From: Poritiphilus sp965212595
Lineage (GTDB): Bacteria > Bacteroidota > Bacteroidia > Flavobacteriales > Flavobacteriaceae
Assembly (NCBI GenBank): GCA_965212595.1
Contig: CBDBVE010000007.1
Coordinates: forward strand, 62,001-126,000
DNA: 64,000 nt
Reading direction: 5' to 3'
Shown here piece by piece: positions 61,622 to 64,000 of this stretch (its first letter is position 1; every line of letters starts with the position of its first letter). A program made the position numbers and the translations under genes. Under the pieces are notes generated by a model, which had not been told where the DNA came from, ran no database searches, and saw only the letters and a program-made list of their open reading frames with translations.

Positions 61622-61649
61622 AAAAAAGGCGGAAGAAAACTTCCGCCTT
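61622..61649 (-). terminator. Terminator of the outer-membrane protein gene at 61673
   Basis: On the minus strand AAGGCGGAAG pairs perfectly with CTTCCGCCTT around TTTT, followed by TTTT. It lies about 25 bases past the stop at 61673. Confidence 0.9.
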
Positions 61650-61672
61650 ATAACTCTATAAAAGATCTGGTA

Positions 61673-62128
61673 CTAGTTAAAAGCGTACCTAAACCCAAGG
61701 CCAAATCTAGCTGCCTCAGTACCATTTTCTTCAAAACTAATATAAGGCCTCCAATCAAAGGAAAAAGCTAAAGGAACATCGGCGATTTTAAAATCTAAAC
61801 CAATAAGCGGGCGTATTCCCACATCCGAATTACCATCACCCAAAAGAATCGATGGGCCTGCTCCTGCATACCATTGTAAAGTTTCGGCGCCCGCAAATCC
61901 TCCATGATATTCATAAAGAACCGTAATAGCTGTAATTCCGTCTCCGAACAGCACCTCGGCTTGCCCTGCGTGTTCTTCAGCAAAGAAATATTTACCAGAA
62001 GGACCAACCAGCGTTTGTCCATCACCGAAATCTAAACCAAGCCCTACTGCTCCCGTATATACCTGAGCATATGAGTACGAGATTCCTAGAAATACAATAG
62101 CCACTGCAAAAGTGCATAGTTTTTTCAT
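61673..62128 (-). CDS. Small exported barrel-like protein
   Basis: The 151-residue protein has a signal peptide (CTFAVAIVFLGISYSYA) and glycine-rich strands: YTGAVGLGLDFGDGQTLVGP, ITVLYEYHGGFA, LQWYAGAGPSILLGDG, SFDWRPYISFEENG. It ends in FRYAFN. This looks like a short outer-membrane barrel or lipocalin-like protein. No named family was recognised. The gene has its own terminator and sits between two other small outer-membrane protein genes, but the three do not look like recent duplicates. Confidence 0.72.
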   Translation of the reverse strand: MKKLCTFAVAIVFLGISYSYAQVYTGAVGLGLDFGDGQTLVGPSGKYFFAEEHAGQAEVLFGDGITAITVLYEYHGGFAGAETLQWYAGAGPSILLGDGNSDVGIRPLIGLDFKIADVPLAFSFDWRPYISFEENGTEAARFGLGFRYAFN

Positions 62129-62228
62129 GTTTTTTGTTTTAAAAGTTTATATGGTGTTTAATAAATCGCTTTGTTAAAACAAATACGTAATACTTGGGGA
62201 TAATAGATGGTCGTAACTAGAAAATATT

Positions 62229-62822
62229 TTAGAACATATAAGCAACGCCAACTTGTAAGGTGGAATTCTTGATATCCAGAGACCCGCCTCCCGGGCCATC
62301 ATAGATATCACTAAGTGGAATGGCATATCTTGCATGTGCCCTGAAATTGTCATTAATGTCATAGCCAGCCCCGAAACCAAGATCGAAAGCCGTTGATTTT
62401 AGCAAGTCGTCTAAATTGGCATTGGCCCCGGTGATTTCGTCAAGTGTCCTAAGGGCATCCTTGATGTCTCCAAGGTTTGAAGAAAATGTCAGTTGAGGCC
62501 CCGCCATGATATGGAAATTACCTGCTACATAGTACTTTGCCATCAAAGGCAGATAAACAAAGGAAAGGTCGCCCGCGCTTCCATAGGTAAGTTCTGGCTG
62601 TACATGGAACTTTTCAGTGGCTTCTATGTCCACAATTAAACCAATATAAAAGCCTGTTTGGTTTACGGCATCTATGTTAGCGAGGTTAAAACCCAAAAGA
62701 GAAATATCAATATCTGCATTGGTATTTAGGAGTCCGCCTGTTATTCCGAAATCTACTCCCTGAGCTTTTAAACCAGGGATTGTGAATAAAACAAAGCTTA
62801 AAACGACAAGTACTTTTTTCAT
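62229..62822 (-). CDS. PorT-like outer-membrane beta-barrel protein
   Basis: The 197-residue protein has a signal peptide (MKKVLVVLSFVLFTIPGLKA-QG) and a pattern fitting the OMP_b-brl/PorT family: FGITGGLLNTNADID, TGFYIGLIVDIEATEKFHVQ, PELTYGSAGDLSFVYLPLMA, FHIMAGPQLTFSSN, FGAGYDINDNFRAHARYAIP, ending VGVAYMF. The terminal Phe and alternating strands support insertion in the outer membrane. PorT-type proteins can be part of T9SS, but this small protein is more likely a generic member of the family. It is followed by a further outer-membrane-protein gene. Confidence 0.8.
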   Translation of the reverse strand: MKKVLVVLSFVLFTIPGLKAQGVDFGITGGLLNTNADIDISLLGFNLANIDAVNQTGFYIGLIVDIEATEKFHVQPELTYGSAGDLSFVYLPLMAKYYVAGNFHIMAGPQLTFSSNLGDIKDALRTLDEITGANANLDDLLKSTAFDLGFGAGYDINDNFRAHARYAIPLSDIYDGPGGGSLDIKNSTLQVGVAYMF

Positions 62823-62965
62823 AATGTAATAGTGTTTGGTTCAGTGTATTCTCAAATATAGAAAATTAAATCTATACCCTTTAGTGCTGGCATTAACCAT
62901 GCCAAAATTTAAATAGACTCTTCTTAGATACCCAAAAGTTTAGCGAATGCGTTTATATTTATTCC

Positions 62966-63877
62966 ATGAATTGGAAGCAAGCACTTCAAGATTACAAGTA
63001 TTATCTCAAAATAGAACGTGGTCTATCGGAAAATTCCATTCAGAACTATGGTCGAGATGTGCAAAAACTTATCAACTTCCTTGCTTCTAATGAAATGAAT
63101 GAGAGCCCTTTGACTATAAACAAGGAAACGGTTCAACATTTCATTTACGATCTTGCCAAGATTGTAAACCCAAGATCACAGGCCCGTCTTATATCTGGTC
63201 TAAAGGGCTTTTTTGCTTACCTGGTATTTGAGGATTACCGCCCGGACAATCCTATGGACCTTATTGAATCACCAAAAATAGGACGGAAATTACCCGATCC
63301 GCTGACTGAAGGTGAGATCAACAATTTAATCGCCGCGATAGATCTATCTAAACCCGAGGGAGAGCGTAACAGGGCCATGCTGGAAACGCTATACGGTTGC
63401 GGGCTTCGGGTCTCTGAGCTGATAAGTCTGAGGATCTCCGATCTCTTTTTTTCGGAAGATTTCATAAGAGTGCACGGTAAAGGAGACAAACAGCGTTTTG
63501 TTCCCATTCTAGCCGTTACGCAGAAATTTATCAGCATTTATCAGAGGGAAGTCAGGATTCATCAGCATATACAGAAGGGCCATGAAGATATATTGTTTTT
63601 AAACCGCCGCGGCAAACAACTTACGAGAGCAATGGTTTTTACTATCGTAAAACAATTGGCCGAAAAAATTGACCTCAACAAAAAAATAAGTCCGCATACC
63701 TTCAGGCATTCCTTTGCTACCCATCTTTTGGAAAAAGGGGCAGATCTAAGGGCTATTCAGCAAATGCTTGGGCACGAAAGCATTACTACCACAGAGGTCT
63801 ATGTTCATGTAAACAGGAAGTACCTGGCAGAAGTAATTCACAAACACCATCCCAGAAAACTTAGGGAAAATAACTAG
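62966..63877 (+). CDS. xerD: Tyrosine recombinase XerD/XerC type
   Basis: The 303-residue recombinase has the full catalytic set: R148 (GLRVSEL), K172 (GKGDKQR), H244 and R247 (HTFRHSF), H270 (LGHESI) and Y279 (TTEVYVHV). The N-terminal SAM-like domain starts YKYYLKIERGLSENSIQNY. It resolves chromosome dimers at dif. Its location near aroQ is a common flavobacterial arrangement and argues for the housekeeping Xer protein rather than a mobile element integrase. No dif site or mobile element is visible. Its stop codon overlaps that of the next minus-strand gene in a shared CTAG. Confidence 0.9.
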   Translation: MNWKQALQDYKYYLKIERGLSENSIQNYGRDVQKLINFLASNEMNESPLTINKETVQHFIYDLAKIVNPRSQARLISGLKGFFAYLVFEDYRPDNPMDLIESPKIGRKLPDPLTEGEINNLIAAIDLSKPEGERNRAMLETLYGCGLRVSELISLRISDLFFSEDFIRVHGKGDKQRFVPILAVTQKFISIYQREVRIHQHIQKGHEDILFLNRRGKQLTRAMVFTIVKQLAEKIDLNKKISPHTFRHSFATHLLEKGADLRAIQQMLGHESITTTEVYVHVNRKYLAEVIHKHHPRKLRENN

Positions 63878-64000
63878 AATTTAAGCCTGGAACCTAAAGT
63901 AAAGAAGTCTCCGTTAAAAGCACCGTTCCTGGCTCCCATAGAGGTTTGATTGAGTTGCTTGTTGAACCTGGCCTCTAACAACCAATTTTCTTTTAGTTCA
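63874..64000 (-). CDS. Outer-membrane protein (C-terminal 41 residues only)
   Basis: An open frame runs from the window edge to a TAG at 63876-63874. It encodes ELKENWLLEARFNKQLNQTS, then MGARNGAFNGD and a final strand FFTLGSRLKF, which ends in Phe as outer-membrane barrels do. The family cannot be named from this fragment. Its stop codon shares bases with the xerD stop (CTAG), a tail-to-tail overlap. Confidence 0.6.
   Translation of the reverse strand, partial: ELKENWLLEARFNKQLNQTSMGARNGAFNGDFFTLGSRLKF

Noticed and set aside
62966..63877. Mobile-element integrase
   Set aside because: The protein has the length and motifs of chromosomal XerD/XerC, lies near aroQ as in other flavobacteria, and no attachment repeats or cargo genes flank it.

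Overview
This window looks like chromosomal DNA of a marine-type member of the Flavobacteriaceae (Bacteroidota). Four things point there. Two complete secreted proteins end in type IX secretion (T9SS) sorting domains. Several promoters match the Bacteroidota pattern TTG-N(16-20)-TAnnTTTG. DnaX lacks the usual zinc-binding cysteine insert. Lineage-typical families (DUF3822, DUF4126, DUF3291, head-GIN proteins, UMF1-type MFS) recur throughout. GC content is about 40% by eye. I saw no tRNA, insertion sequence, prophage or CRISPR array. Most of the window is housekeeping genes in tight operons.

Layout. 1-11.2 kb is a surface or secreted-protein region on the minus strand: a truncated cohesin/DUF5011-type protein, a lamin-tail T9SS protein, a 2185-residue multidomain T9SS protein, a tail-collar (microcystin-dependent-like) protein and a Tat-exported protein with an intradiol-dioxygenase-like fold. 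11.6-16.9 kb (minus) holds a lysophospholipid-type acyltransferase, a KdnB-like oxidase, a HAD hydrolase, KdsB, a DUF4126 membrane protein and a RecD-like helicase; this suggests lipid A core (Kdo or 8-amino-Kdo) synthesis. 17.2-21.6 kb (plus) carries a membrane protein, DUF3822, rsmD and dnaX, with the RNase P RNA gene on the minus strand between rsmD and dnaX. dnaX contains an A10 tract with stops just beyond it in both other frames, a good candidate for transcriptional slippage that would make a short gamma form.

21.6-28.4 kb (minus) is a complete ebo operon, eboA-B-C-D-E-F, with a TMEM220-like gene at its end. This is a conserved metabolite pathway whose product is unknown. Here eboE is split by an apparent +1 frameshift at an A7 run. 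28.6-42 kb holds miaE, ppk1-sixA-like, pdxH, a pyrR-pyrB-(STAS-like)-DUF3291-rnz operon, rpsA, a LysM protein, cmk and lon. 42.1-45.8 kb (plus) is an ECF sigma factor, a putative anti-sigma factor and three exported beta-solenoid proteins (DUF4097, head-GIN, head-GIN). 45.8-56.4 kb (minus) holds an MFS transporter, an M48 lipoprotein peptidase, a GH31 alpha-glucosidase and the glgE-maltokinase-glgB operon of the GlgE glucan pathway. 56.6-64 kb holds a collagen-like lipoprotein, msrB, DUF1572, lpdA, DUF3817, aroQ, three small outer-membrane proteins, xerD and the end of another outer-membrane protein.

A repeat of about 57 bp, headed by a GGGG-TTCTAA-ACCCC palindrome, occurs four times between genes (3.3, 11.5, 29.3 and 50.8 kb). 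All four copies have the same orientation relative to the gene whose 3' end they follow. I do not recognise this family.
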